A stretch of DNA of 64,000 bases from Pseudooceanicola marinus. Lineage in GTDB: Bacteria; Pseudomonadota; Alphaproteobacteria; Rhodobacterales; Rhodobacteraceae. The notes below the pieces were generated by a model that worked only from the letters and a program-made list of their open reading frames with translations, was not told the origin of the DNA and did not search any database. The translations under genes were made by a program, and so were the position numbers. The stretch is taken from NCBI RefSeq assembly GCF_020177265.1, contig NZ_JAIVMC010000007.1, positions 268,987-332,986 of the forward strand, written 5' to 3'. This document shows positions 30,349-37,634 of the stretch, piece by piece (positions within the stretch are counted from its first letter, which is position 1; each line of letters begins with the position of its first letter).

Positions 30349-30771
30349 TCAGCCCATCTGTTCGAGACGGGGGCGCAGGTTCGACAGGTCGTAACCCGCG
30401 CGGGCGGTGGTCGCGAGGATTTCCTCGGTGCCAAGCGCGCCGCTCATCGCCTGGCCCAGCGACCAGATCACCGAACAGCGGGTGCCCGAGGCGCAATAGG
30501 CCAGCACCGGGCCATCGGCCTCGATCAGCTCCATCTGCCGCGCGATATTCTCGGGCGTCATGGTGTCATGGGTCAGAGGCAGCACGGCAAACTCGATGCC
30601 GGCGGCCTCGGCGGCCTTGGCCATGGTGTCGGCCTGCAGGGCCGGGGGCACCTCGGCGTCGGGGCGATTGCAGATGACCCGGGTGAACCCGGCATCTCGG
30701 ATGGCCGTGAGGTCTTCCGGTTCGATCTGCGGAGAGACGGAATACTGCGGGGTGATTTGACGAATGTTCAT
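30349..30771 (-). CDS. TIGR01244/DUF442-type phosphatase-like protein
   Basis: The 140-residue protein of the beta-lactamase-hydrolase-like (Blh N-terminal) family has a cysteine-dependent phosphatase-like fold. The active-site loop reads YCASGTRCS, a C-X4-R arrangement. Its N-terminus (SPQIEPEDLTAIRDAGFTRV) and NRPDAE motif match the family. Members sometimes act in sulfide/sulfur metabolism, often fused to a metallo-hydrolase; here the domain is alone. Its substrate is unknown. Confidence 0.85.
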   Translation of the reverse strand: MNIRQITPQYSVSPQIEPEDLTAIRDAGFTRVICNRPDAEVPPALQADTMAKAAEAAGIEFAVLPLTHDTMTPENIARQMELIEADGPVLAYCASGTRCSVIWSLGQAMSGALGTEEILATTARAGYDLSNLRPRLEQMG

Positions 30772-31010
30772 ACCCCATCAATAGGAGCGGCCCCGGCGCC
30801 TGTCCAGACGCAGGGCGCCCGGCGGGGCGAGGCCTCGCGACCTTCTGCCGCGTCGATGATCATTTCCTTTGGGCGCGGGGCGTCGCTTTCGCTATAGTTG
30901 TGGCAGTTCCCGTCGGAGGAGCGGCGGCCCCACTTCATAGAAAACTACCGGGAAGCTGGCCGCAGGATGCTGCGGCGCAGAGGCTTCCCCCCACACCCGG
31001 AGGAGCCATC

Positions 31011-31235
31011 ATGAACCCTGTCGCGCTTGACGAGTTGCAGCGGAAATTCGCGAATGTGTCGGAGCTGATTTCCGGAACACGGCCGGGTAGCCGGCATCAT
31101 CATTTGCCTGAATTGCATGACCTGATCGGGAATTACACCCGCCGCGGCCTGGTGGTGCCAGCCCCCCTGCGGCAGCTTCAGGAAGACCTGACCAACGAGG
31201 CGATCGAATCCCGCTTCGACAACATGCCGGTCTGA
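31011..31235 (+). CDS. hypothetical protein, 74 aa
   Basis: A small soluble protein with no family I recognise. It contains a HHHLPELHDLIGNY segment and is predicted helical. The ATG at 31011 has a strong GGAGGAG upstream, which supports translation. Confidence 0.65.
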   Translation: MNPVALDELQRKFANVSELISGTRPGSRHHHLPELHDLIGNYTRRGLVVPAPLRQLQEDLTNEAIESRFDNMPV

Positions 31236-31367
31236 GACCGGAGGCGGGCGGCCCTCCGTCCGCGCTGCGGCGCCCGGAATGCGGCGCCGCGGCATCGTTT
31301 TGCAGGGGCACGGCGTCGAATCGCACGAGAACGGACGACCCGTAGCCCGGGCAATGCGGGCCGGCGG

Positions 31368-31583
31368 TCAGCCCAGCCAGATCCCCAGGATCACCAGCAT
31401 CAGCCCGAAGACGGACAGCAGCAATCCGCCCATGTTCATCGGCATGGCGCGGCGGATCACCTCGCGCAGTTCGGCGTCCTCCAGCCCGGCCGCGCGGCCG
31501 CGCGCCACCTTGATGATCGACCAGACCAGCAGCACCAGGCCAACCAGCGACACCGCCGCGCCCCCCCAGATCATCACGTCCAT
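31368..31583 (-). CDS. small two-TM membrane protein
   Basis: The 71-residue protein has two hydrophobic helices (about 5-26 and 50-70) joined by a charged loop (EDAELREVIRRAM). GGAG precedes the ATG. Homologous small proteins are common in Rhodobacterales, with no known function. Confidence 0.7.
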   Translation of the reverse strand: MDVMIWGGAAVSLVGLVLLVWSIIKVARGRAAGLEDAELREVIRRAMPMNMGGLLLSVFGLMLVILGIWLG

Positions 31584-31750
31584 CGACTTCTCCGCCTATC
31601 GCTTGTCACATCTGCGTTTCGCGCGTAGCGGAGCGGGACCGCCGTTGCAAGCGCGGGGGTGGAATGGACCCTTGCGGCGGGGCGCCCGCGCCGCTAGCAA
31701 AGGAAGCTGCCCGAGCAGGGGACCGCGCAGAAAAACAGGAGGCGACAGCC

Positions 31751-32017
31751 ATGATGGACGACGAAGACGTCAAGTCCGACAACTACCGTGTGACCGCAGG
31801 CGAGCTGCGCCAGTTCATCGAACGCTTCGAGCGCCTCGATGCCGAGAAGAAGGACCTGGCGGACCAGCAGAAAGAGGTCATGGCAGAGGCAAAGGGCCGG
31901 GGCTACGACGTGAAGGTCCTGCGCAAGCTGATCGCCCTGCGCAAGCGCGAGCCCGACGACATCGCCGAGGAAGAGGCGGTTCTGGAAATGTACAAGGAAG
32001 CGCTCGGCATGCACTGA
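31751..32017 (+). CDS. gapR: GapR-like nucleoid protein (DUF2312), chromosomal copy
   Basis: The 88-residue, highly helical protein is almost entirely the DUF2312 domain (ELRQFIERFERLDAEKKDLA, KGRGYDVKVLRKLIALRKRE). In Caulobacter GapR binds AT-rich and overtwisted DNA and helps replication and transcription. AGGAGG precedes the ATG. A close paralog is encoded by the integrated element at 37302-37622, and the two genes share a perfect 50-bp stretch in inverted orientation. Confidence 0.9.
   Translation: MMDDEDVKSDNYRVTAGELRQFIERFERLDAEKKDLADQQKEVMAEAKGRGYDVKVLRKLIALRKREPDDIAEEEAVLEMYKEALGMH
31931..31980 (+). repeat. 50-bp perfect inverted repeat, left copy (inside gapR)
   Basis: This copy is identical to the reverse complement of 37339-37388. 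It codes IALRKREPDDIAEEEA in both GapR-type genes. Confidence 0.9.
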
Positions 32018-32138
32018 GCGCTTTGGCCCGTGCGGGACATCCCCCGCCGGCCCTCGCGGGGCGCACCTTTGCGCTCCGCCCGCCCAGGCCGGACCGCCTG
32101 CGGACCGGCGGGGCCCGGCCCACGACCTGCCGCCTCAT

Positions 32139-33014
32139 CTATGGCGTGATGAAGGTCACCCCCGGAAGGCGTTCGATCTCGTAGACGTCTTCCTCGTACA
32201 GCTCCGTCAGCATGTCGATCATCAGCTCGTCCCAGTCGGGGCCGGTCAGCTCTTCTTCCAGCGCGTCGTCCAGGGCGAATTTGTCGAGGAAGGCGGTGGC
32301 GGCGCGGCGGCGCTGGCTTTCGCTCATCCCCGGATGGGCAGCCAGGTAGGCCTCGAAGCGGCGCATCCCCTCGGGCGACATGATGTCGCTCAGCATGTCG
32401 AACTCGCCGTCCAGCCGGTGCTCCGGTGACAGCCCGGCCAGTGCCCGCATGACCTCGCCCCAGATCAGGGGCGTATCCTCGTGGCACCAGCAGGTGATCT
32501 TCATGTCCGGCACGGTCTCGCGGATGCGGCCGATCAGCTCCGACCAGCGCAGCGCCAGCGGATCGGTGCCGCCCATGAACTGGTCGAAGCTTTGCTGCGG
32601 GGAGATGTTGAAGACGTCCGGCAGGTAGGTCGCCGGGTTGCGCACCGCCAGGAACAGCTCCTGCCGGTCGCCGGCAAAGAACTCCCGGAAATCGGCCAGC
32701 TTGGTCTCCGCGTGGGGGTAGAACTGGTCGTCCGCCACCGCCAGCTTGGGCACGCAGAAGAAGTTCTCGTTCGACAGCACAAGCCGCTCGGGCGCCTCGT
32801 GATCCAGGGTCTGCGTGAGAAACTTGTCGCGAGCCCCGGCCTCGGGCGGACGCGAGGACAATTCGTGGATGGCATCGCGCAGCGCGCGACGATAGCGCGA
32901 GGGCCCGGGGACGGCGATGCCATCTTCATGCAGGCGGTCGCGGTTCTTCAGCAGGCAACGGATCAGCCGGTCTTCGTCCGTGGTGTGCACCCCGGCGTGG
33001 AGAACAACCTGCAT
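32139..33014 (-). CDS. hypothetical protein, 291 aa
   Basis: No definite family was recognised. The N-terminus (MQVVLHAGVHTTDEDRLIRCL) looks like a beta-strand plus P-loop-like turn as in sulfotransferase-fold proteins (compare LFLAVRNPATYLPDVFN), but no clear PAPS-binding motif is seen. It is cytoplasmic, with an acidic C-terminus. The ATG at 33014 is preferred to a GTG one codon upstream. It is divergent from the ABC permease gene. Confidence 0.7.
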   Translation of the reverse strand: MQVVLHAGVHTTDEDRLIRCLLKNRDRLHEDGIAVPGPSRYRRALRDAIHELSSRPPEAGARDKFLTQTLDHEAPERLVLSNENFFCVPKLAVADDQFYPHAETKLADFREFFAGDRQELFLAVRNPATYLPDVFNISPQQSFDQFMGGTDPLALRWSELIGRIRETVPDMKITCWCHEDTPLIWGEVMRALAGLSPEHRLDGEFDMLSDIMSPEGMRRFEAYLAAHPGMSESQRRRAATAFLDKFALDDALEEELTGPDWDELMIDMLTELYEEDVYEIERLPGVTFITP

Positions 33015-33106
33015 CACCTCACCTCACCTGCCGTCACGTTCTGCGGTCGGTTTTCTATATACGCTCGCATCTGGACAGGCAAAGCGGTTTCGGGCAACCA
33101 GACCTC

Positions 33107-34774
33107 ATGCCGCAAGACCACGCTCAGATCTCCCGGACCGCATCGTCGCGCCCTGCGCGGCGCCTTCCCTCGCCCTGGTCGGTGGGGGCGGCGCTGATCG
33201 CGGCGCTGGCGCTCTTCCCGATCCTGTCGGTGATCTGGACCGCGCTCTGGCCCGAGGCGAACATCTGGCCGCATCTGGTGGCGACGACCCTGCCGCGCTA
33301 CCTGGGCAATTCGCTGATCCTGATGGGGGCCGTGGGGGCGCTGACCGGGGCCGTGGGCACCGGGGCGGCCTGGCTGGTGACGCGCTATCGCTTCCCCGGC
33401 CATCGCTGGCTGGAATACCTGCTGCTGCTGCCGATGGCTATCCCGGCCTATGTGGGGGCCTATGCGCTGGTGGATTTCCTAGAATACGCCGGGCCGGTGC
33501 AGACCGGGCTGCGCAGCCTTTTTGGCTGGACCTCCTCGCGCGACTACTGGTTCCCCGAGATCCGTTCGATCGGGGCGGCGATCGTGGTGCTGACGGCCTC
33601 GCTTTATCCTTACGTCTACCTGCTGTCGCGCGCCGCCTTCCGCGAACAGTCCGGCGGCGCCGAGGAGGTGGCCATGTCGCTGGGGCGCGGCCCTGTCCGG
33701 CGGTTCCTGACCGTAGGCCTGCCCCTGGCGCGGCCCGCCATCGCCGCCTCGGTCGCCATCGTGATGATGGAGACGGTGAACGATTTCGGCACCGTCGACT
33801 ATTTCGCGGTGCAGACCCTGACCACGGGCATCTTCTCGGTCTGGCTGCAAAGCTACAACGCCGGCGGCGCGGCGCAGATCGCCTGCGTGATCCTCGGCCT
33901 CGTGGTCTTCCTGGTGCTGCTGGAGAAAAGCTCCCGCCGTCGCCTGCGCTACTACAACCTGTCCAGCCGTCACCGGCCCGTGTTGCCGGTGCGCCTGCGC
34001 GGCCTGGCCGGCTGGGCCGCGACGCTGGCCTGTGCGCTGCCCTTCGCCCTGGGGTTCGTCCTGCCGGGGGCGGTGATCACCAGCCACGCCTGGAACGAAG
34101 CCGGGGCCTGGACCGACCCGGGCCTGCTGACCGCGCTGCGCCACACGCTGACGGTCTGCGCGCTGGCGGCCCTGGTAACGGTCGCCGCCGCGGTCTTCCT
34201 GGTCTACGGGGTGCGTCTGTCGGGCGCCGCCCTGCCGCGCCTGCTGATGCCGGTGACGACCATCGGCTATGCGGCCCCCGGCGCGGTGCTGGCCGTGGGC
34301 ATCCTGATCCCGCTGGCCGGTATCGACCATCGCCTGGCCGATGGCGTCACGGCGCTGACCGGCTACGATCCGGGCCTCCTGCTGACCGGGACGGGCTTTG
34401 CCCTGGTGCTAGCCTACTCTGTGCGTTTCTTCGCCATCGCCCAGGGGGCGGCCGACAGCGCCATGGGGCGCATCCCGCCCTCGCTGCCCATGGCGGCGCG
34501 GTCCCTGGGCCGCAACCGCGCGGCGGTGCTGCGCGAGGTGCATTTCCCGCTGATCCGTGGCTCCCTGGCCTCGGCCCTGCTGCTGGTTTTCGTCGACAGC
34601 GTGAAGGAACTGCCGGCGACGCTTCTGCTCCGGCCCTTCAACTACGACACCCTGGCGACGCGGGTGCATGAGAAGGCCAGCCTGGAGCAGTTGGGGGAGG
34701 CGGCCCCGGCGGCCCTGGTGGTGATCGCCGTCGGCCTCTGCGCCGTGGCGCTTCTCGCCCGCGCCAACCGCTGA
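33107..34774 (+). CDS. ABC transporter permease, Fe(III)/thiamine type with duplicated domain
   Basis: The protein has 555 residues and about 12 hydrophobic segments in two homologous halves, as in FbpB/AfuB/ThiP. Each half carries an EAA-type loop: EEVAMSLGRGPVRRFLTVGLP in the first and MAARSLGRNRAAVLREVHFP in the second. It is likely an iron(III) importer permease. No binding protein or ATPase gene is adjacent, so partners must be elsewhere. The ribosome-binding site is weak. Confidence 0.88.
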   Translation: MPQDHAQISRTASSRPARRLPSPWSVGAALIAALALFPILSVIWTALWPEANIWPHLVATTLPRYLGNSLILMGAVGALTGAVGTGAAWLVTRYRFPGHRWLEYLLLLPMAIPAYVGAYALVDFLEYAGPVQTGLRSLFGWTSSRDYWFPEIRSIGAAIVVLTASLYPYVYLLSRAAFREQSGGAEEVAMSLGRGPVRRFLTVGLPLARPAIAASVAIVMMETVNDFGTVDYFAVQTLTTGIFSVWLQSYNAGGAAQIACVILGLVVFLVLLEKSSRRRLRYYNLSSRHRPVLPVRLRGLAGWAATLACALPFALGFVLPGAVITSHAWNEAGAWTDPGLLTALRHTLTVCALAALVTVAAAVFLVYGVRLSGAALPRLLMPVTTIGYAAPGAVLAVGILIPLAGIDHRLADGVTALTGYDPGLLLTGTGFALVLAYSVRFFAIAQGAADSAMGRIPPSLPMAARSLGRNRAAVLREVHFPLIRGSLASALLLVFVDSVKELPATLLLRPFNYDTLATRVHEKASLEQLGEAAPAALVVIAVGLCAVALLARANR

Positions 34775-34830
34775 CCCTGTCGCGCAACCCTCTTGAACGG
34801 CGCGGGCGATCCGCGTAAACGGCCTGTGAT

Positions 34831-34906
34831 GCCCCTATAGCTCAGCTGGTAGAGCAACTGATTTGTAATCAGTAGGTCCGCGGTTCGAGTCCGTGTGGGG
34901 GCACCA
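34831..34906 (+). tRNA. tRNA-Thr (anticodon TGT)
   Basis: A 76-base class I tRNA. The acceptor GCCCCTA pairs with TGGGGGC with a wobble. The D-arm is GCTCAGCTGGTAGAGC, the anticodon stem ACTGA/TCAGT has loop TTTGTAA, and the T-arm is CGCGGTTCGAGTCCGTG. The CCA end is encoded. The integrase gene begins 71 bases downstream, so this tRNA is the likely attachment site. Confidence 0.96.
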
Positions 34907-34932
34907 TAAAATCAATTACTTAAGAGAAGTTC

Positions 34933-34970
34933 TGTTTCGTCGTTTCGACCTGTTTCGACGGTGTTTCGAC
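34933..34970. repeat. tandem GTTTCGAC repeats between tRNA-Thr and integrase
   Basis: The 8-mer GTTTCGAC occurs three times (34942-34949, 34952-34959, 34963-34970) with a near copy TGTTTCGT at 34933-34940. Related TTGTTTCGAGGTTTC occurs on the other side of the integrase gene near 36229-36243. These may be integrase arm-binding sites. Together with the tRNA 3' end they probably form the attachment region. Confidence 0.5.
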
Positions 34971-34977
34971 GGCAGGT

Positions 34978-36216
34978 TCACTGCGTGTTTCTGAGCTTAA
35001 CGACCTTTGCGATGGATTCGTCTCGGCCGCGGGCATAGCGGTCGGTGGTTGTCACGTTCAGATGCTGCCCCGCGTCGCGCAGAATGTAGGGGTCAGCGCC
35101 GAGGTTCTTCGCCTCGGTCAGGGCGCCCGCGCGGGTGTCCATCACAGTCAAATTCTTGGGCAGTCCAAGGTCATCACGGATTCTGCGGAACGCTTGGCTC
35201 CAGCCATAGACCGTGTAGGGCATGCCAGTGCGCTCGCCTGTGATGACCGGACCGATGCGACCACGTTGCGACAGGATGAAAAGCCTGGCGCGGAGCTCTG
35301 GGACATCTGTCAGGCCGAAGCGGATCGGGTCCGGCATCGAGCGTGCAGTCTTTGAGATGACCTTCGAGAAACCTGACAGATCTTCATCGAACATGTCCCA
35401 TGTGAGACCGTCCTGCCATCTTTCGTAGGCGTCGGGCAGAAGGCGCTGCCGCCGATTGCGTGAGAGCTTGCGGACGATGCCGCCGGCATCGGGAGCGCAG
35501 GGGAGCCACTGGCCCCGAACGTCGACAGAGCGCAGGCAGAAGACCCACTGGATCAGCAAGCCGGTCGCGAAGGCGAACATGCCCCTTGCGTCGGCCTCGT
35601 CCACAACGGCCCGAATTTGTTCGCGCGTCGGAGTGACCGAGCGTCGGGGCGGGGTCTGAAACCGCATGTCGCGGAGTATGTCCGAAACCTCGTGCGCCGG
35701 AGCGTACTTCAGCATCTTGCCGTATTTGGCCACCGCGCGAAGCCGCTCGAACATGCGATGGATATAGGACGTGTTGCGGCCCTTGGCTTTCATGCCGTCA
35801 CGCAGATCGCAGATGGTGGTATAGTCCGTGGCGCCGATCGCGACCCTGCCTATGGCCGCGTCCCAGCGATCCAGGATCCAAATATAGTTTGTCCGGGTGT
35901 TTTCCTTGACCCCGTGGATCGGGCTATGGCGGTCGGTCTTGTAGCGGTGGATAAGCCATCCCCAAGTGCCGGGCTCGCGCGTTTCAATGTTTGCGCCGTA
36001 GTATGCTAGCATCTGGCGAGTCAGCTCGCGTGCCTCGTGCGCGCGCAAGAGATCCTGACCGTCGCCTTCCTCTCCGGTGAGGCGGATCGAGGTCTTTGGG
36101 TATCCCATTTTTCGAAACTTGGGGGAGGGCTTCCAGTAGTAATACTGCCTCCCCTTGCTCAGACCCGGGGCGTAAGACGGATCCGATCCGTCCCAGAGGG
36201 CGTCCTTGTAGGCCAT
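34978..36216 (-). CDS. int: tyrosine-family site-specific integrase
   Basis: The 412-residue phage-type recombinase inserts DNA at a tRNA 3' end. The catalytic part is C-terminal: first Arg in the QWVFCLRSVDV segment, second Arg box in MDTRAGALTEA, and the terminal box AGQHLNVTTTDRYARG with the nucleophilic Tyr. The second box has Asp-Thr-Arg instead of the common His-x-x-Arg, so it is divergent. The N-terminal part contains an SAM-like core-binding domain (about 80-170). It points toward tRNA-Thr and is followed upstream by an excisionase-like gene. AGGACAA precedes the ATG. Confidence 0.92.
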   Translation of the reverse strand: MAYKDALWDGSDPSYAPGLSKGRQYYYWKPSPKFRKMGYPKTSIRLTGEEGDGQDLLRAHEARELTRQMLAYYGANIETREPGTWGWLIHRYKTDRHSPIHGVKENTRTNYIWILDRWDAAIGRVAIGATDYTTICDLRDGMKAKGRNTSYIHRMFERLRAVAKYGKMLKYAPAHEVSDILRDMRFQTPPRRSVTPTREQIRAVVDEADARGMFAFATGLLIQWVFCLRSVDVRGQWLPCAPDAGGIVRKLSRNRRQRLLPDAYERWQDGLTWDMFDEDLSGFSKVISKTARSMPDPIRFGLTDVPELRARLFILSQRGRIGPVITGERTGMPYTVYGWSQAFRRIRDDLGLPKNLTVMDTRAGALTEAKNLGADPYILRDAGQHLNVTTTDRYARGRDESIAKVVKLRNTQ

Positions 36217-36249
36217 TTGTCCTGCTTTCGTTGTTTCGAGGTTTCCCGG

Positions 36250-36510
36250 TCAGAGGGCATCGAGGTTGATGCGCTGTCGCTCGGCGTCAGGGAAAACCTT
36301 GGCTGCGTCCGTGACCCGTCGACGGTTCTCAATCCAGGCCTTTACGTCGGCTTTGATGTAGAGCTTCAGGATGGGATCGGGCCGGGGGAAGCCCTCTGCT
36401 TCGAGGTTCTGGCGCCGGTTGCGAAAGGCGCCCGGTGACATCCCGAGAAAGCTGGACACCCAGCGGGTGCTTCCCACGGCGGCTTCCTTATTGAGGGTGT
36501 GGTCGGCCAT
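36250..36510 (-). CDS. excisionase/AlpA-like DNA-binding protein
   Basis: The 86-residue protein has a winged-helix/MerR-like pattern (TRWVSSFLGMSPGAFRNRRQ, then DVKAWIENRR). Such proteins direct excision or activate element genes. It lies immediately upstream of the integrase. The start is the ATG at 36508-36510, which overlaps the stop of the preceding small gene (TGATG). Confidence 0.75.
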   Translation of the reverse strand: MADHTLNKEAAVGSTRWVSSFLGMSPGAFRNRRQNLEAEGFPRPDPILKLYIKADVKAWIENRRRVTDAAKVFPDAERQRINLDAL

Positions 36511-36683
36511 CACTCATCCTCCTTCACTTTGCGGATCATTTCCTTCAGCTCACCCAGGATGGCGACGCAGACGTTTCGCAGCGCAGGGGAGGCTCCTTCC
36601 TGCGCAAGCGACCGGGCGCGCGCGCCGATGCTCTGCAGTCGTTCGACTTCTTCGGCTTGGTAGCCAGTCAATTCATCAAGCAT
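36510..36683 (-). CDS. small helical protein, 57 aa
   Basis: It begins MLDELTGYQAEEVERLQS and ends IRKVKEDE; it is predicted all-helical. GGAGGACC precedes the ATG, and the stop is coupled to the excisionase-like start. It overlaps the end of the methyltransferase-remnant gene by 16 bases. No function is recognised. Confidence 0.65.
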   Translation of the reverse strand: MLDELTGYQAEEVERLQSIGARARSLAQEGASPALRNVCVAILGELKEMIRKVKEDE

Positions 36684-36949
36684 TGCAGGTCCTCCCGCTC
36701 AGCCAGCTGCCCACAATTCGCCTTCACCACCGCGGCTGCCACGGGCGGACAGACAGAGTTCCCGACGCAGCTGACCTGTGTGTTCTTGGTGAAGCTGCGC
36801 CAATTCCAGCCGCCATCTCTGTCCTGCTCCCAGCCGCCCTCGTTTACGTAGTCGCGGGGTAAGCCCTGTGCGGTGAAGAGCATGCGCGTGCCTATGTGGG
36901 CGAGGACGTAGCGGGTGCCGGTGATGTCCATAAGGTGCGAGCCGTCCAT
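36668..36949 (-). CDS. C-terminal fragment of a C5-cytosine DNA methyltransferase
   Basis: The 93-residue reading matches only the end of Dcm-type enzymes: RMLFTAQGLPRDYV (motif IX/target-recognition side) and VSCVGNSVCPPVAAAVVKAN (motif X). The catalytic PCQ loop, the SAM-binding FxGxG motif and the ENV motif are absent because the gene starts just before motif IX. Its start overlaps the preceding stop by one base (TGATG), so it is translated as a unit rather than being random decay. It may be a remnant or a domesticated regulatory fragment. Confidence 0.75.
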   Translation of the reverse strand: MDGSHLMDITGTRYVLAHIGTRMLFTAQGLPRDYVNEGGWEQDRDGGWNWRSFTKNTQVSCVGNSVCPPVAAAVVKANCGQLAEREDLQCLMN

Positions 36950-37302
36950 CAGCGGGCCTCCCGGGACAGTGCCAGCCCGCAGAGGGCGGGCAGCAGGGCG
37001 AGGGTGGCCAGCCCGGTGCAGGTGGCCATGGTGAGGAGGTTGGTGGCGTCGGTCTCGCGCCCGAAGAGCCAGCCGGAGAAGGCGGGGGCGGCCATGATGT
37101 AGGGCGCCCAGGGGCGGGCGGCGCGCAGGAGGCGGAGCATGTGGGCGCTGTCGCGGGTCATCAGGGCCAGCGCCACGGCTTCACCGCTGCAAACAACCGC
37201 CGCCAGCAGCAAGGCGGGATTGCCGGTGAGGGCGAAGGTTGCCGCAGTCATGGCGCTGAGGCTCGGCGCGAGGAGGATGGGAGAGAAGATTAGCCAGCGC
37301 AT
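36949..37302 (-). CDS. small membrane protein, 117 aa
   Basis: There are three hydrophobic stretches (about 1-22, 24-45, 88-110). Function unknown. Both ends overlap neighbouring genes by a single TGATG, so it is embedded in the leftward operon. Confidence 0.7.
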   Translation of the reverse strand: MRWLIFSPILLAPSLSAMTAATFALTGNPALLLAAVVCSGEAVALALMTRDSAHMLRLLRAARPWAPYIMAAPAFSGWLFGRETDATNLLTMATCTGLATLALLPALCGLALSREAR

Positions 37303-37622
37303 CAGCCCATCCCCATGGCGTCTTTGTACATCTGCAGCACCGCCTCTTCCTCGGCGATGTCGTCGGGCTCGCGCTTGCGCAGGGCGATGAGGAGCCTCAA
37401 GACCCTCACGTCGTATCCGCGCCCCTTGGCCTCGGCCATCACCTCTTTCTGCTGGTCCGCGATGCCCTTCTTCTCCGCCGCGAGCCGCTCGAAGCGTTCG
37501 ATGAAGCTCCGCAGTTCTCCCGCTGCCACGCGGAAGGCGCCGTCACGGACTTCGCGATCCGCGTCTGTTTCCTTGAGGCCGGCATCCTCCTTGGACGCCT
37601 TGGGGAAGCCCATGTCCTTCAT
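37302..37622 (-). CDS. second GapR-like (DUF2312) protein carried by the integrated element
   Basis: The 106-residue protein is about 80% like the chromosomal GapR over its last 80 residues (ELRSFIERFERLAAEKKGIA, KGRGYDVRVLRLLIALRKRE), with a unique 25-residue N-terminal extension. It may replace or compete with host GapR on DNA, or assist element replication. GAGGGG precedes the ATG. It lies directly downstream of the DnaN-like gene. Confidence 0.9.
   Translation of the reverse strand: MKDMGFPKASKEDAGLKETDADREVRDGAFRVAAGELRSFIERFERLAAEKKGIADQQKEVMAEAKGRGYDVRVLRLLIALRKREPDDIAEEEAVLQMYKDAMGMG
37339..37388 (-). repeat. 50-bp perfect inverted repeat, right copy (inside element gapR-like gene)
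   Basis: Reverse complement is identical to 31931-31980; the two copies flank tRNA-Thr and the integrase, 5.4 kb apart. Confidence 0.9.
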
Positions 37623-37634
37623 GATCCGTTCCCC

